Shown: positions 1 to 13,988 of the stretch, piece after piece
How the letters are laid out: every line of letters starts with the position of its first letter
Position numbering within the stretch: position 1 is the first letter of the stretch
NCBI GenBank assembly: GCA_031763025.1
Contig: JASSKH010000017.1
Span: 3,247,924 to 3,311,923, forward strand
Length of the DNA stretch: 64,000 bases
Reading direction: 5' to 3'
DNA from: Macrocystis pyrifera
Lineage: Eukaryota; Sar; Phaeophyceae; Laminariales; Laminariaceae
Translations under genes and position numbers: made by a program
The notes under the pieces: model-generated
The model's input: only the letters and a program-made list of their open reading frames with translations
Told to the model about the DNA's origin: nothing
Databases searched by the model: none

Positions 1-679
1 ATCGCTCGGCCACGTCCAGTTCTCCCTGTGTTCACAATCGTCCCACGAAAAATTATCAATAAAATATTTGAACTAGAGCGATTTCAGGAGACGAGTCGTT
101 GTTTTGTTGAGTTGATTTCGTGGTTTTCCTACCAACTCTGTCACTTCAACGAGTCAATTTGTATGGTTGATTTGATGATTTCTTACTGTTGATATATCTG
201 TCTTCTTCTCTCCTACCGTGATCATCCCACGAATAAAAAGAGCTTTGTTATCGGTTGGTTTTCGTGTTTTTTTTCTTAAGAACTCGTATATGTTCTCTAG
301 TTGGCGTAAGAGGTTTTTGGTAGTCGTCGCTATTATACGTTCCGTGACAGCTTTCTGCCGCACGTAGGCGTGAGATGCAATTTTCTCGGAATATGCTGGT
401 GTGTTCTATCTTGGAGGGTTTTGTGCGGCGCGATAACGATGGGCCTGATTTTCCTAACTTGAGAGCGTGTTCAATGCAGACGACAGTGATGTCGAAAAAA
501 TCGTTTCCAGGCCTCCACGCCGGTACATAGGGCGGAGAGTTTCGTGCACAGCGTTTATTTAAAAGCATTCCACGCATCAAACAAATGACGATTCAGATCA
601 TGCTCTACTGTAGATCAACGAACACTGTTTTGGGCTAGGTTTTGAGCTATCCACCTTGGTAGTTGAGTGCAATGAGCTT
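1..679. other. No gene recognised
   Basis: AT-rich; a 110-codon minus-strand frame at 248-580 has no splice or domain support. Confidence 0.5.
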
Positions 680-945
680 GACTATGCCACCTCCATCGAG
701 GGGTCGTATTAAGGATAGCTACCTTGCACCTGCCGTTATGATATGTTGTGTGGTATGCTGTATAGTACATATCCAACTCAGGAAACGTGAGTCAGAGGTG
801 ACGCAGATTATACAGCCTCGAGCCGGTAACATGAGCTAGATCATACAGATCATACAGATCATACGGATAAGGGATCTATCTGCCTTGAAAGATCGAGGTC
901 ATGAACTGGGAATCGATGATCTGTTCGAGGTGTTAGTGTTCGGAG
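680..945 (-). mobile_element. Family B GATC-rich element, copy 1
   Basis: Reverse orientation, with AGATCATACAGATCAT repeats and the end GATGATCTGTTCGAGGTGTT. The distal end is decayed. Confidence 0.55.
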
Positions 946-1021
946 ATGGCTTGTAGGGGCACGTAGAATTATTCAATCCCAACTGGTGACCAGTATATCG
1001 TGACAGGCGGGACACGAAGAA

Positions 1022-1272
1022 GCGACTTGTTACACACGCAGAGCGCCTAAGCGGAGATGTCATTCGCGCACGGGCGATAGTTTTGAGTGGTAGATTTTCT
1101 TTGTAGATATAACATGAAACCGTTGTCTCGCTTTCCGTGCTCCGAGACGCGACTTGTTACACACGCAAAGCGCCTAAGCGGAAACGCCTTTCGCGCACGG
1201 GCGATTATTTTGAGTGGTAGATTTTCTACTGTAGCTATAACATGATTCTGTTGTCTCACTTTGCATGCTGCG
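1022..1272. repeat. Tandem duplication, unit about 125 bp
   Basis: GCGACTTGTTACACACGCAG at 1022 and the matching GCGACTTGTTACACACGCAA at 1149 begin two units sharing the GATTTTCT...TATAACATGA segment, about 85-90% alike. Confidence 0.8.
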
Positions 1273-3366
1273 AGCTTTCCGTAGCTGGATAGAGCAGGAG
1301 GGTAGTCCGGCTGCTGTACCAGACACGCCAGGAGCAGAATTTCTGCCGAATAATCGTCCAACAGAAGTCGGAACACTCCACTCGACGACACCAGTATCGC
1401 CGGGCTATGCAAGCAAATGATGGCATTGTGTAAGCCGCGGTGAATGCGTGGTCGAAGCATCAGATCACTGTTGTACGCCAAGCTACTATCGCCGTCGCAC
1501 CAGTAGGTATTATATCATCGCAGAAAAAAACTAGCGAAGGGTGACCTCCAGAGCCGTGGTACGGTCTAAGAGAGTGGGTTGGCTACACTTTTGACCCCTA
1601 AAGTTTGAGAGAGGCGGGGTTGGGTGCACTTTAGACCTCAAACGTTGTTTACTGGCGGCGGGGGCTCCTCAACCATTGCAGCTCTCAAACTATACAATAT
1701 GTTTGGATCCTATACGTAAAATATATATTTTTGACACAGCCGTTACGTTAGACACACAATAATAAGATTGTGTATCATCGAGCTGTTACTGCTGTAGCTT
1801 CCCACCGGTACGTAGTTTGCTCGTGTGTCTGTTACCTGTTGAGGAACAGAGTTGCTCAAGTGAGGAGAGGAGCCTCAGAAACGTCAAGTGCTACCGCTCT
1901 GTACCTAAGTATAAATATCATTCATATACTACTATTGAACTAAAAACGATCCTTCTATTTAGAGACAGATTGGTACCCGGTAAATAAACATACTTACCAA
2001 TATAAATAGACCACCGCTGGAAAGACAAGTTTCGGCGAATTCCTCGATCGCACACCTGATTTTCTTTTCGTTCGTACCTGAAATTATATACCCCCACCAT
2101 ATGAGTAGCAGTCGAACTAAAAACCAAATGGGCGCCAACGCGGGATTGAAGAGGACGAGAGTGGGAGGGTGCAGCCCCACATGTACGCCGCCATCGTGCG
2201 AGGCATGCTTTGCGTTGACCCGAGACGCCAAAATGAAAAAGGAACTAAATAAATCGTACCAAGCTTAACGATGGGCGTTTAAAGTAAGGCGGTGCATGCT
2301 TGCTTCCAGCTTCAACGACGCGCGCGCGTACATATTGATAGGGTCGTTGAGTGATTCGCCCTCTTCGCCAGCCAGTGTAAACAAACGCTACATACCCCCC
2401 ATAGATTGGCGCAAATCAGTAGGTACATAGCGTCTTTCAAGGGACCCTGCTATTACTAGCGTTCGGGGTTTGAGGTGCCTTACATACCAACGTCTCTTGT
2501 CAGAAGCGGTACCGGCCCCACATAAAACTGTTGTAGTCAATAGCAGTGGGGAAAAAAGCGCAGAGCATAAACTTCTCTCTCACACGGGGCATGCCTAAGC
2601 AAGACGAGGAACCAGGGAGGACCCGGGCTGCCACCGCCGCAAAAAAACATATGTTTTCCCTTATTAGATTCAAGGCGTTCATAAACAAAAATGCTCAGCT
2701 TCCTTGGACGTGGAAGGAGGGCTGGCTCCCTCAGACAGTTATAGACCCGCGGGGACTCGTACCTCTCTCGCGTGACGTTGCGTGTGACGGTTTGGACGGC
2801 TAGTTTGACGTGCCGCACTGCTTCTGAGTAGCGGCCATTAGCGAAAGCGAGACGGCCGGCTACGAGAAAAATTTGACCGCCGAGGCCAGGTGGTACTAGC
2901 AGCAGGGGGAAGGAAGCAGCAGCAGTAGACGCAGTCGCGCATCTGTTGACGTTGTTGCCACCACCGACAGCGTGCGATGAAGTTATGTGCAGGATAACCT
3001 GTTTACTCGATACAAGGGGGGGAGGGGGGAGTCGGAGCGTGTGGTTTGGGCAAGTGGCAAGGCATGATGGAACTGTTGTGATAGCGATTCACGTTCAAAG
3101 CAGCCCCATACGAAGATGATGAAGATATAAATATGTAGGAAAAACTGTTTACTCGATACGAGAGGGGGGGGTGGAAACTATATAGCGTGTGTGGCGTTGC
3201 AGTTGGACATTGTAATACATTATAGAACTATCAGTGATCGTGATTCATTAACATCCAGCAACAGGATAACCTCTGCTCGCTCGAAACAAGAAAGGGGGTG
3301 TGTGGTCGGTACTTGACGGGGGTAAGGTAGGATGAGGCAATGATAGCGACAGTCTTTCAGACTCAC
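1273..3366. other. Mostly non-coding; one weak coding-like stretch
   Basis: Minus strand about 1255-1440 reads SPAILVSSSGVFRLLLDDYS with a GTGAGA donor and could be another exon, but phases do not link it to the WW/IQ gene. The rest shows nothing supported. Confidence 0.4.
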
Positions 3367-3463
3367 CCTGCGAAATGGTTGATACACGCTAATAAGAAAA
3401 GAACACAGCGTGCGTAGGGCATCGATGCGCTCGCTCAAAATAAGTGACGAGCCATCTATAAAC
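3367..3463 (-). CDS. Possible further 3' exon of the WW/IQ gene
   Basis: A 97-nt stretch with a good acceptor (GTGCTCGGTCCAG) and a strong GTGAGT donor, open in one frame (FIDGSSLILSERIDALRTL...). It needs a phase-2 entry, so it cannot follow the 5152 exon directly; another exon would have to lie between them. Confidence 0.25.
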
Positions 3464-4287
3464 CTGGACCGAGCACGTGTCAGTTTCAACATCATCAGAG
3501 CACACCGCAGCCGCACGGGGTTAGAGCACCTTTCTTCACGCCAACAGCGATCCTATAAATGCAGAATGAACAGGAAACGTGGTGTTGGCGCATTAAGCGA
3601 TTGCGATTAACACGAAAACCAACGTTTAGAGGTCAGAAACCTCCCGAAAACCAACGTTCAGTGGTCAACCCCCCCCCCCCCCCCTCGACTAAATCGACTG
3701 ACATAAATCTCCGAGTACATCAACGGTCAGAATCTCTCCCCCCAGCCCCATATATATATATATATTATATATGGGTTGGGTTGGCGTCGGTTGGCAACGA
3801 CACTGTAAAACATGCCGACCATCCCACAGTAGGGATGCACCCGACGTTCCTGAGTCCCTCACATTAGGAACTCAATATCTCACCCGATACAATACTTGGA
3901 AGAAATTCGTTCGGGCCGTCCGACCGGCACTTGTATGCGCTAATTCTAAAACGAATATACGAGTAATTGTTTTCATCCTATCTGGTAGTTCCTTACTTAA
4001 GGAACCCAATTGGTCAGAAACCTTTTGCCCAAAACGTGCAACCCCTACCGTGGGATGACTCCGCTCACTACCTGAGTTAGACATCCAGGGTACGTTTTTT
4101 TTTTTTTGTTTTTTTTTGGCGGTCGCCCACAGCTGGTCGTCTAGTTAGATCATTTGTGCGAAGTAAAGAACTTTTATTCTGCACAAGGGAATTGATCGTA
4201 TCACGTAGTGTTCAAGGTAAGGCACCTAAGAGGCAGTTACAAAGTACTCCCATTGCTGTCTCTGGAAGTGGCCACACCGGAAATTAA

Positions 4288-4615
4288 ACTAACTCATTGA
4301 AGCTGTCATCCATATGCAAGTCCGCCTCACAAGCGGTTCTTAGTACGATGCAGCTCACCCTTCATGCGACTCGCCCAACACCTCACGGCGCTTCGCGCTT
4401 GGTGCAAGCAATGTCTGCCTGGTCGGTGAAAACCCGACATGCTCCGTCCCGGCATTGTAGGGATGCGAGGGTCTATGGTCATACGACTACGGCCATGCAT
4501 GAGATCGAGTACATCTCTCCTATCGAGTACACCCCCCCAGCTCCGTCTCGGAAAGGATGCGTGGTCAATGGTCAAATGGCTCATGCAAGCAACAAACGAG
4601 TACGACCTCCCCCCC
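4288..4615 (+). repeat. Repeat family C, copy 1
   Basis: Modules in order: AAGCTGTCATCCATATGCAAG, TTCATGCGACTCGCC, TGGTCGGTGAAAACC, GGTCATACGACTACGGCCAT, then after a C-run GGATGCGTGGTCAATGGTCA. First of three head-to-tail copies. Confidence 0.75.
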
Positions 4616-4639
4616 CCCCCCCCCCGACCTACGTTTAGT

Positions 4640-4832
4640 CTTAGTAGCATGCAGCTCACCCTTCATGCGACTCGCCGAACACCTCACGGCATTTCGCGCT
4701 TGGTGCAACCAATGTCTGCCTGGTCGGTGAAAACCCCGTCCCGGAATGGCAAGGATGCGAGGTTCTATGATCATACGACTACGGCCATGCATGATATCGA
4801 GTACACCCCCCCCCTGCCTGCCTGCGTTTAAC
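4640..4832 (+). repeat. Repeat family C, copy 2
   Basis: Lacks the 5' module; ends in a C-run at the GAGTACACCCCC junction. Confidence 0.7.
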
Positions 4833-5125
4833 TCTTTCGACGATGTCATCCATATGCAAGTCCGCCTTTCAAGCGATTCTCAGCCGGATGCAGCACACCC
4901 TTCATGCGACTCGCCCAACACCCAACGGCGCTTCGCGCTTGGTGCAATCAGTGCCTGCCTGCCAGGTAGGTGAAACTCGGACGTGCTCCGTCTCGGCATT
5001 GTAGTGATGCGAGGGTCTATGGTCATACGACTACGGCCATGCATGACATCGAGTACACCCCCCACTAACCTGCGTCTCGACAGAGATGCGTGGTCAACCG
5101 TTAAATGACTAAGGCAAACGACAAA
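4833..5125 (+). repeat. Repeat family C, copy 3
   Basis: Starts CTTTCGACGATGTCATCCAT and ends CAAACGACAAATGAGGACG next to the donor of WW/IQ exon 9. Confidence 0.7.
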
Positions 5126-5151
5126 TGAGGACGCCCCCCTCCCCCGCGTAC

Positions 5152-5850
5152 CTCATACGCCTCTCGAAGGAGTCCATTCTCTGTCAAGAACAGCGCGAAA
5201 CGGCACAACCGGGCCAAATCCAGCGGATATTTGTCGACACCATGCAGATGCGCTGCGAAGCTGGCGGCGACCGCTTCCGCTTTTCGAGGCGGCGGTGGCG
5301 CTCCTCGCCTTCCTCTTTGCTTCAACAAACCAGGCCGCACCCCCGTTTCCGTGGCTTCTCTGTTAACCGGCCCGACTCCTAGCGGTGGTATTGCCGATAT
5401 GTTTGCCGTGGCGCGGTTCGGCCCCTGCTTTTTCAGGGCCTGCCTTTTTTTCAGGGTCATTCGTGAGTCATCGGGAAACAAATCCGGTGGGACGGCCCCA
5501 CCCCCGGCCGGCACCGGTGCTGCTGCCGCCGCGCGCGAGACTCCTGAAACGTTTGTTCTCGCGGAGGAAAACTCGTTTTCCGCTACGAATGCCAACAAGT
5601 TCGACCCTGAAACATGGGAACTGCACGACTCCTCCTCCTCCCTCCCGGTGATCATCGCGCTTATCTTCTCATGGTCGGCGGTCGATGTTGCGGTAGCCGT
5701 GGTGGTGCGCCCCGATGGTAAGGTTTGCGAGCAGTGCCTGCAACAGAAGAAGGGGTCGACGCTGTCGTTCCTCCGACTCGATCGATCATCGTCATCCGCG
5801 ACCGTGAAGCGTTGTTGCAGGAGATCGTCGTCGTCGTCGTCGAGTGGCGC
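5152..5850 (-). CDS. WW/IQ gene exon 9 (last one found)
   Basis: The acceptor is excellent (cccctgctctctctag) and the donor is TATGAG|GTACGC. Its 233 codons are phase 0 to 0. It starts with an acidic run (APLDDDDDLLQQRF), then has PFFCCRHC, a cysteine cluster that could be half of a zinc-binding site, then low-complexity sequence and a closing helix (LARLCRFALFLTENGLLREAYE). Following exons were not identified among the repeats below 5.1 kb. Confidence 0.55.
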
Positions 5851-8800
5851 CTAGAGAGAGCAGGGGGTTTTGTGTTTCCGTCGATCAGCAATAAATATAT
5901 ATATATATATATGAGTCAACAGCGAACAAAAAAAGGAGAAGATTGGTAGAGTTCGGAAAAATTCCGAGAGTGTTCCGTTGTGTGTTTAAAACAGAGAATG
6001 AGATGTGTTGGTTCGTATCTGTGTGTTTTTGGTCAGCAACGAAAAACGTGATGCTCCGTCAGCAGCAAAAAAAAACGTGAAAATATTTTCGACGTTCTTA
6101 TGAATACTCCACATGCCGCTATTATATGGGTATGTTTTTTTCCCTCCAATTTACAGGGGCGTTTATGTGAGATTGTTGCCCTGTTAATAACTTGAGTTGG
6201 TGTGAGATTAACTGGTTCATACAGATTCGAGATATCCATCGGTCTGTACCTCCGAGGCAATCGATGTAGTACCAAGTAAAAACCGTACAAACGTTGGGAT
6301 TTAATTTGCGTACGTATCTGCCTCCTTTCTTGCCATGCACCCTTTTCTCTGTCCCGTACACCAAAAAGGTGTATCTTGCACCAGATAGAGAAAGTAAAGT
6401 GAAAATCATCCGACGTCGCTTCGTGAAAGCTGAAAAGAACGAAAGGCCCCTCCAGCCGTTAAATTTTTGAAAGCCTAGTCAGCCTGAAAGACTGAAGGCG
6501 TAACGACCAGCGAACGGAAACCGGCACATATATCTCACGCACTTCGCAGCATAGTTTAGAGCTTTATACACACGCAAAAACACCAAGGACATTAGTAGAC
6601 CACACTATCCATACATACAGTAAAAATCCGTGAGACGTATACCTGTCGCTTTCGTCGAAACTGCCACTGCAGCAGGATAATAATTGTAGCTGCTGCTGTC
6701 GTCAACTTTGAATGCGTTGTTGGGAGTTCTTTCTTTGTTGTAAGAAAAGACACCATCAGCCCTGGATAGCTCCAAAACATATTCTAGTCTATCCCCAAAA
6801 AATGTGTGTGCGAGTATAAAAGAAGAATAACAAGACTTTTTCCGCGCGCCCGCCACAAGCAGCACATAACGGAACGTGCTTTCACGTTGTTCATTCAACG
6901 CGGTCATCGCCAGGCAAAATCGGCGCGTATTCATCAGCCTTTAATATATACCACATACATACCTGGCATATCGGGCATCGCTTTCCCTGAGCGTGAAAAT
7001 CACAATCATCGACAGCGGTTCCTTCGGCGGAAGTTATTGCTGGAATTGTTGCTTCTCCTCCTCCTGTCCGCGGTTCACACAACAACTGCGTGCGACAAAA
7101 ACAAAAACGTGTGGGGTTGTTATGGTTTCAGGCAAATAATATAATACATTTGCCCCCGAAAGATTGACTGCGAAGCTGTACGAAAAAACAAGGGAGTACA
7201 ACAGGGGATTGTGCACGACAAAAAAAAAACGACATCGCACTCACTCCAAGAAAAGGCTAGAAAGGAGAACGGACCAGTGGGATGGGGGTTCCTTTCTGTT
7301 CGAATTAAAAAAGTATCGCTCATTTTCACCTTTTCATTTTGTTCTACTTAATTTAGTGTATATCCCCCTTGTCTGGATCTCAAAAACAAAATGCGGGGTG
7401 CCATTTATTTGTCCGTGTACTGTTTGTAACCCTGAATGCAATATTTAATTAGTTTTCGGTATAATCAAAAGTCGTTCGGGTGAGGGGGTGATCTGTGTCG
7501 GCGATCATCATCCGTGGCACCGGAAAAAAGCGAAACATCTACGTACGCGTACACGAGACAAAAAATATACTCTTTCTGGCCACTTATGGAGCAATTTCAG
7601 TGCGAATCGCGAGAAGGAGGCAACCCTCCACACGGTAGAAATCTCTCGACCTATATGATAAATCCACCGCCAAGACAAATAACTCACGTCGACGGACCAG
7701 GTATGTATAATATGCCAGGTATGGTACAGCAGCACGCAGCGCGACTTTTCACCTTCGACAACTCACAAGCGAGAGAGAGAGCAAAAAACTTTCACGTGCG
7801 AGTCAGAGAAGATAAAAACCGTCAAGAGCATTCACAAAGACGCACCTGCGAGTCAGAGAAGATGGAACCGTCAAAAGCGTCCACGAGGAGCTCCATCTGG
7901 GCGAGCGAAACCCTCTTCTCCCTCGCGACGGACAGCCGCGCGTCCAGCGCCCGCCCCACCCCTTCCAACGCGCTCACGGCGGCTCCGCTCCCCGACTGCC
8001 TACAAGCGTGCCTCGCCCGACAAGTGTCCATCTCGCCCATCATGCTCTTTCTCCGCGCGGCTCGCACGATGCTTTGGCGTTTCGCCAGCAGGCGTCGACC
8101 CAAGGCCGTACATGGGCCGGACAAAAGGAGTCGACGCCTTTTTTCTCGCGATTGTTGTTCCACGTCGCAGTCACCTTCTTCCACGTCAACCTCTTGTCGA
8201 GTGGGATGCTCCTTCTGGAACGCCGAGGGGCGTTTTTTTTCGACGATTTATTGCACCGCCGCCGCCGGTGGGGGAAGGCCACTTGGGAAGCCCCCACGGT
8301 CGTCCGAGACCGGTGCGGGACGCATCGGCCGCTTCCATGTGAAGGTGCCGACGTAGGGCATCAGACGATAGTTTACGGCGGTGCCGACCGCCGCTACCAG
8401 TTGCCGCCGCCGCCGGAGGAGCAGTGGAAGGGCGGGATAGGGATATATCCTCTCTAGCTGACGGCTCGGAGGGAGAACGAGGAACAGGAACAGGAGGCGG
8501 AGGCGAAAATACCGCGAGAACGTCCGCGGCTCGTAGCGCAAAAACCGAGCGCGCGGAGTACAGACGCGCCGCAACCGCAGGGTCAAGTTTCGTGAAGAGA
8601 CCGCCGCTATTGGTGTTGTTGGTGGTCGACCCCGCGCCGTCGCCGGCGCCACCACCGCCGTCGCCACCACCGCCATCGCCACCGCGGTTGCGTGTTGCCG
8701 CCCCCCACGAACCTCCTGGGGGGGGAAGCGTGTATAGCGACGGCACCCGTGCGCGCAGGGGTACCTGCGAGAATGTGGTAGTCGAATCATCATCACCGTC

Positions 8801-11800
8801 GCGGCCACCATCTCCGCAGTCGGTGTTCGAGTCGTCTAACTTTTTGCTCTTGCCTGTCTTCCCCCTATCAGTGTTGCATACGCGACTGGCCTGGTCTGTT
8901 TTTCTCGGACCCTCTTCGCTGGGAATACCAACTGCTGTTGTAGTGTTGTTGCGGCCGTCCGAGCTTGCTCCATCGGCGAGAAGCGTATTTGGGCCTTCTG
9001 TTCTCTCACCGAGCAGAAATATATCGATGGCTTTCCGTAAGGCAAGCACGGCCGCGCCAAGCCATCCACTACCGCCACCGCCGCCGCTGCTCGAGGAAGG
9101 CGGCGGCTGCTCGTCAGTCACAGCCCCCATCATCGAACCGGTCGATAATTTTGCCGGGTCCTTTGGTTCTGGCACGTCGTTGACATCGTCGACAAGCCTC
9201 TCTTGCCGTCGACGCCAAAGAAAAGAGCTTATCCTCGCCGACGCGGTTTGTTCTTCCTTTTTTGCGGCAACCTCAACCGCGGAGTAGTCACCACTACTCC
9301 TTCCGGCAGCAACGACGACAACATCGACATCCGCATGAGCGCCAACAAGTCTAGTTTCTCCACTCTGCCGATCGATCGAGCTCGAGCAGTGGTCCGTGAC
9401 CAGGTTTCCCGCACCGGCTCGCGTTGCCTTTTTTTTCTCCGATGCGGTGGGTATGTGGGGGATATCTTCAACCCCGCCGTTGGCCTGCGGTGGTTCCGAG
9501 GCATTGCTGGGTGGTCTCCTGAAGACACCCGTGGTTTTGTCGGTTGTCGTCGTGTAGTCTCGTGGAGGGGGTCTTTCTGTCAAAGCATCCGCGACAAGTT
9601 GCACCCCGGCGTCGGCGAAGAGCGACGAAGAGGAGGCTAGACCTAGCGCGGTGCCTCTCAGTTCGTCTGCAAGTCTGATGGCCTGGTTTCCCCTGTGGCG
9701 GGAGGAGATGAACAAAGATGAGGGGTACACCGGCACGCAACCATAAGGCCGTTGTCACAACGGTGCTGTGTTGTATATCCACTTTGATGCTAACCCCTCA
9801 CGCACAACCCACGCGATCAATCAATCCATCAACCAACCAAGCCATAAGTTAGCAATACCAGGTAGGCAACCCGACAGCAATCTGTTGTCGTGAAAAAATA
9901 GTCAGGAGTGACTCGAACATGCCTCATTTTCGTTTCGGTTCGCGACCTCTAACAACCTTCTACTGTTTTTTTTTAAAATTATTTTTGGGGGCAGGAAAGA
10001 AACAACCCTATCACATAGGGAACCATTTAAGTTTAGACGATTGCAATTATTTTTGGGGGCAGGAAAGAAACAACCCTATCACATAGGGAACCATTTAAGT
10101 TTAGACGATTGCAACCGACGCTACATACGCACACGGGGCGACGGCAGAGAGAGAGAGCAATAATCGGTGCGACGCTAAGCTCACAGTAATTGTAAATAGA
10201 CAGGCAGGACGTGAGAAAACTGAAGACACCTATCATCCCCTCAGCTGACTCCCCGCTATCCACCTCCATCACATGACATCACTTAGCATCACATCACCTG
10301 CGGATGGCTTGTGCGCGGGCCGCGGCAACGCTCCCGACATCGACGCCCTTCCGGAGCTCTCGAATCAAGGCAGCAGCAAGCCGTTTTAGTTGCTCTTGCC
10401 CCGTTTCAGTCGCCGCCGCTGCCACCGCCTGCCTCCCCTCATCATACTCGACCCCCCCCCCGCGCGCCCACAAGACGCCCCTCAGTACTAGGACCACTGG
10501 AATCGGGGACAGTCATGGACACCACAAACTGCTCGACCTGAGGCGTTGCGTGAAGTGTGAGCATAGAATAACGGGGAGGTATCTATCGTTAACTCCCCCT
10601 GTTTGACATACCGGGTATGTATCTCGCAGTCTTCACCTGGGGCTGGTACTTACGTATATACCGGTCGGTACGAAAATGCAAGGACATTTTAGGCATTAAT
10701 ATGAGCACCAAACGCCCCATGCTTTTCTTACGTCCAGCGTTGTCGACGCGTGCTACCTAGGGTCGTACTAGAGATAGCTGCCAGTTTTTTTCTGAGGCTC
10801 TCCACCCTGAGGAGCTCTCTAACTTATACAAAAAACAGACGAAAACAAAAAAACAAGATGAACAACCCCATGACCTACTACGTGTACAACGAGTAAAACT
10901 GTTGAACCATGAATTAGGATGCGGGCGGCATCGGGTAATTTAGTTAGTTACTCAGTTCAGAAGCCTCGAGGCAGTCAGAAAATATTTCTTGTTGTCGCCA
11001 AAAAGCTCTACCTCTATCTTAGCGCAGCGGCGATTTTGTTTGAGGAAACCCAAACTTCCGGTGTAAAAAACAAAACCCTTTTTTTTTCATTCGTGCGCTG
11101 CACACGTACCTTTTTTTTTTAGTATTGTGGAAAAAAGAAAAGGTATTCTATCGTTGTCGGGACTTTTGTTTCCACAGATCATCTACAGATCATGCAGATC
11201 ATTCCCACTTCATAATCTAGATATTTCACGGCAGATAGATCTTTTCCCGATATTGTATGTGTGGTCTAGCTCGTCATGTTGCCGGGCGGGACCCGTCACA
11301 ACCTGCATGATCTATGAATAGCACATGTTCCCTCGGTTGGATCTGTACTTCGCAAGATCCCCCACAACCTCTCACTACGGCAGGTGAGGAACTAGATGAC
11401 CTACAGATAGATCATTATCAATCTATCTGTAGATCATCTATCTGTCCAAGGTGTGGTCGGTTTCTCCCTTGAGAGGGCGTCGTCAGCCAGATGGATAGTT
11501 TGGCCGAAAAAAAATTGCTCGCACGAGTACCGCTATCGTATCAATCACAGCACACGAAAATTCCAGGCAGGTGTATCGTTCGATGTTCCAGTATGGACTC
11601 CGTACTAGCCTTTGTTTGGAAGAACACGGCTTACGGGAGAGCGCAAGTTGTTGACCAATGAGGGGGGGGGTTCACTCATGTATGTATCACGTTTCACGCA
11701 TGGCCGTAGTCGTAGTCGTACAACCATGAACCTTCGCATCCTTACAATGCCGTGACGGGGACGGAGCACGTTGGGCGTTCGCCAACCAGGCAGACATTGA

Positions 11801-13955
11801 TTGCTCACACCGAACGCAGAGCGAAACGTGAGATGTTCGGCAAGTAGCATGAAACGTAGGCTGTATCCTAGTAAGGACCGCTTGTGAGAATAAAGGGCGG
11901 GGGGGGGGAGTGAGGGTATACTGCTTCAAGCACACCTTACTTCGAGTTTGTGCTTTTAGACACAAACCATGTGGTATCATAGCTTCACGATTAGTCCTGC
12001 GTACCGGTATTAGCTCTCTGCACTACCAGACGCGACGTTAGCAAGATGTGATGTTCTGCGCCGTGCACACTATTTTTTTTCCGTATTACCATTCCCGCAG
12101 GGCAATTTATATGTGCTTTTTCAAACGCCTAAAACGCTCCTCTTGATACCTGGAACGCTAGGTGCTCCTGGTCGAGGGCCAGCCGCTGGATTTCGCCGGC
12201 GACTTGCCGTGCTGCCGTAGCAGGGTCTGGAGCATCCTGAGGGCACTCGGGGACACGATCAGTGAAGAGTACGTAAGCGCCTGGTGGGGGGTATGTACAA
12301 GCACACGCCTCTTTTTATGGAGGATTGTTGGCAGTTCATCAGACTAACACGGAAGTTTTCACACATCGGACAGATCATCTACAGATCATCTACACATCAT
12401 CGATTCCCACATCATGATCTAGGTCCTTCAGGGGAACATGTGTCTCTGATCTGTATGGTCTCCAGCTCATCATCTTGCCGGCGAGAGGGGGAAGCGGTTT
12501 GTTTCAAGTCTGCGTGATCTAGAACACGTTTCCTTGGGTTGGATCTATACGATACATATAGTACCTGAGATTGTTGCGCCTGTCGTGTGTTTCGTGGCGT
12601 ATAGCACAGACCACTTTGGCCGGTAATATAATAAACATTAGGATTCCGATGTGCACACTATACGGGGATAATATTATCGGCCAAGGTGGTACGAAACAAC
12701 CACCGGTGGCTCTCACCAGCATGACATCGTATCCAGCTGGCAGCTTCTTCTATGTCGGATAATAATCAATGTTTTCTAGCCGAGGAAGGTTCAACTTGTG
12801 GCGTGCTGGAACGCGTGGTCACTTACGGAGAGCAGTTCCGAGCAAAGCGCTACCGAGTAGACCTCGATTTTTTTCGCCACCTGCTCGACCGTAACTCTCG
12901 TCAACCCACTTTTCGTTGAAACTACAGGCCTCGTGCTCCAGTTGAAGCTGAACGAAAGCACATTGTACTTCCGAACGCACATACCTCCATTTTCTCCGCT
13001 AGGTGCTGATACCTAGCCACTACCACTTTCACGCCCTCTGCGAGGGATTGCGCCCGATGGCCTGTCTGTTCCTTCCGTGCTGCGCGGGCCGCCGTCAGCG
13101 CGTCGAGCTGGATATTTCAAACACAGCCAGTATAGGAAGGGTTTTAGAGAGAATGACCAGTTGGCTGGGTTTTGTAGAGTTTGACCTGTTGACTTGGGGG
13201 TTTATAAATGGTGAGCGATTGGTTGGGATACCGGTTGATTGGGTTTAGATAGCGTGATGCAGAAGTTTGCTTTGACTGTTTGTGCTAGCTAAGTCTCCAA
13301 GAATCGCCTGCGCCGTGTAACCCAGGGCCGGGAGAAAACAAAACGACGAGGTGCAAAGGTTGTGGCTACAGCTAGAGCGTACACGTACCCCTTGAACCAA
13401 AGCCCTACAGCAAACATCAGGCCGAAAATAACGTCGAACGATATGCTATAATCGTACAACTTCTGCGTATGGCTCCCCTAGTGTATTAATTGAGTCATCG
13501 CTGAAACAATAAAACAAAAAGTTAAGGAATAATTGCAAAAACAAAACAAAACAATACGAGTACAGTGCAATGGTCAGATTCGCACGGTATACTCCTGCAA
13601 CGAATGCAAAATAATGTCTACGAGAGGCCAGTCAAAGTGAAAAAAAACTGTATGCGCGAGTGGACCCAGAATACTTCCACTACTATTACGGGGGTCTATA
13701 GTTAACGGGGCCTATGGCATACATAAAAAACTATATATTAAGGTATTGTTACTAACAATATTTGGTCCTATTTACTATGGTCCCCCGTAATAGTAGTAAT
13801 AGTAGTATTATGGGGGACCATAGTAAACAGGACCAAATATTGTTAGTAAAAATAGGGAATATATAGTTTTTTGTGTGTACCGTAGGTCCTATTTGCTATG
13901 GTCCCCCGTAATACTACTACTGCTATTGCTGCTGCTACTACTACTACTACTACTG

Positions 13956-13988
<33 letters not shown>

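Noticed and set aside
3758..3800. TGGGT-type repeat as interstitial telomere
   Set aside because: Only two or three units next to a TA microsatellite; not distinguishable from chance.
7514..8356. 280-codon plus-strand open frame
   Set aside because: Antisense to WW/IQ exon 8, whose minus-strand frame has helical protein character and phase-matched splice sites.
8424..9287. 287-codon plus-strand open frame
   Set aside because: Shadow of WW/IQ exon 7; Pro/Ser-rich mirror of Gly/Ser-rich sense codons, with no splice links.
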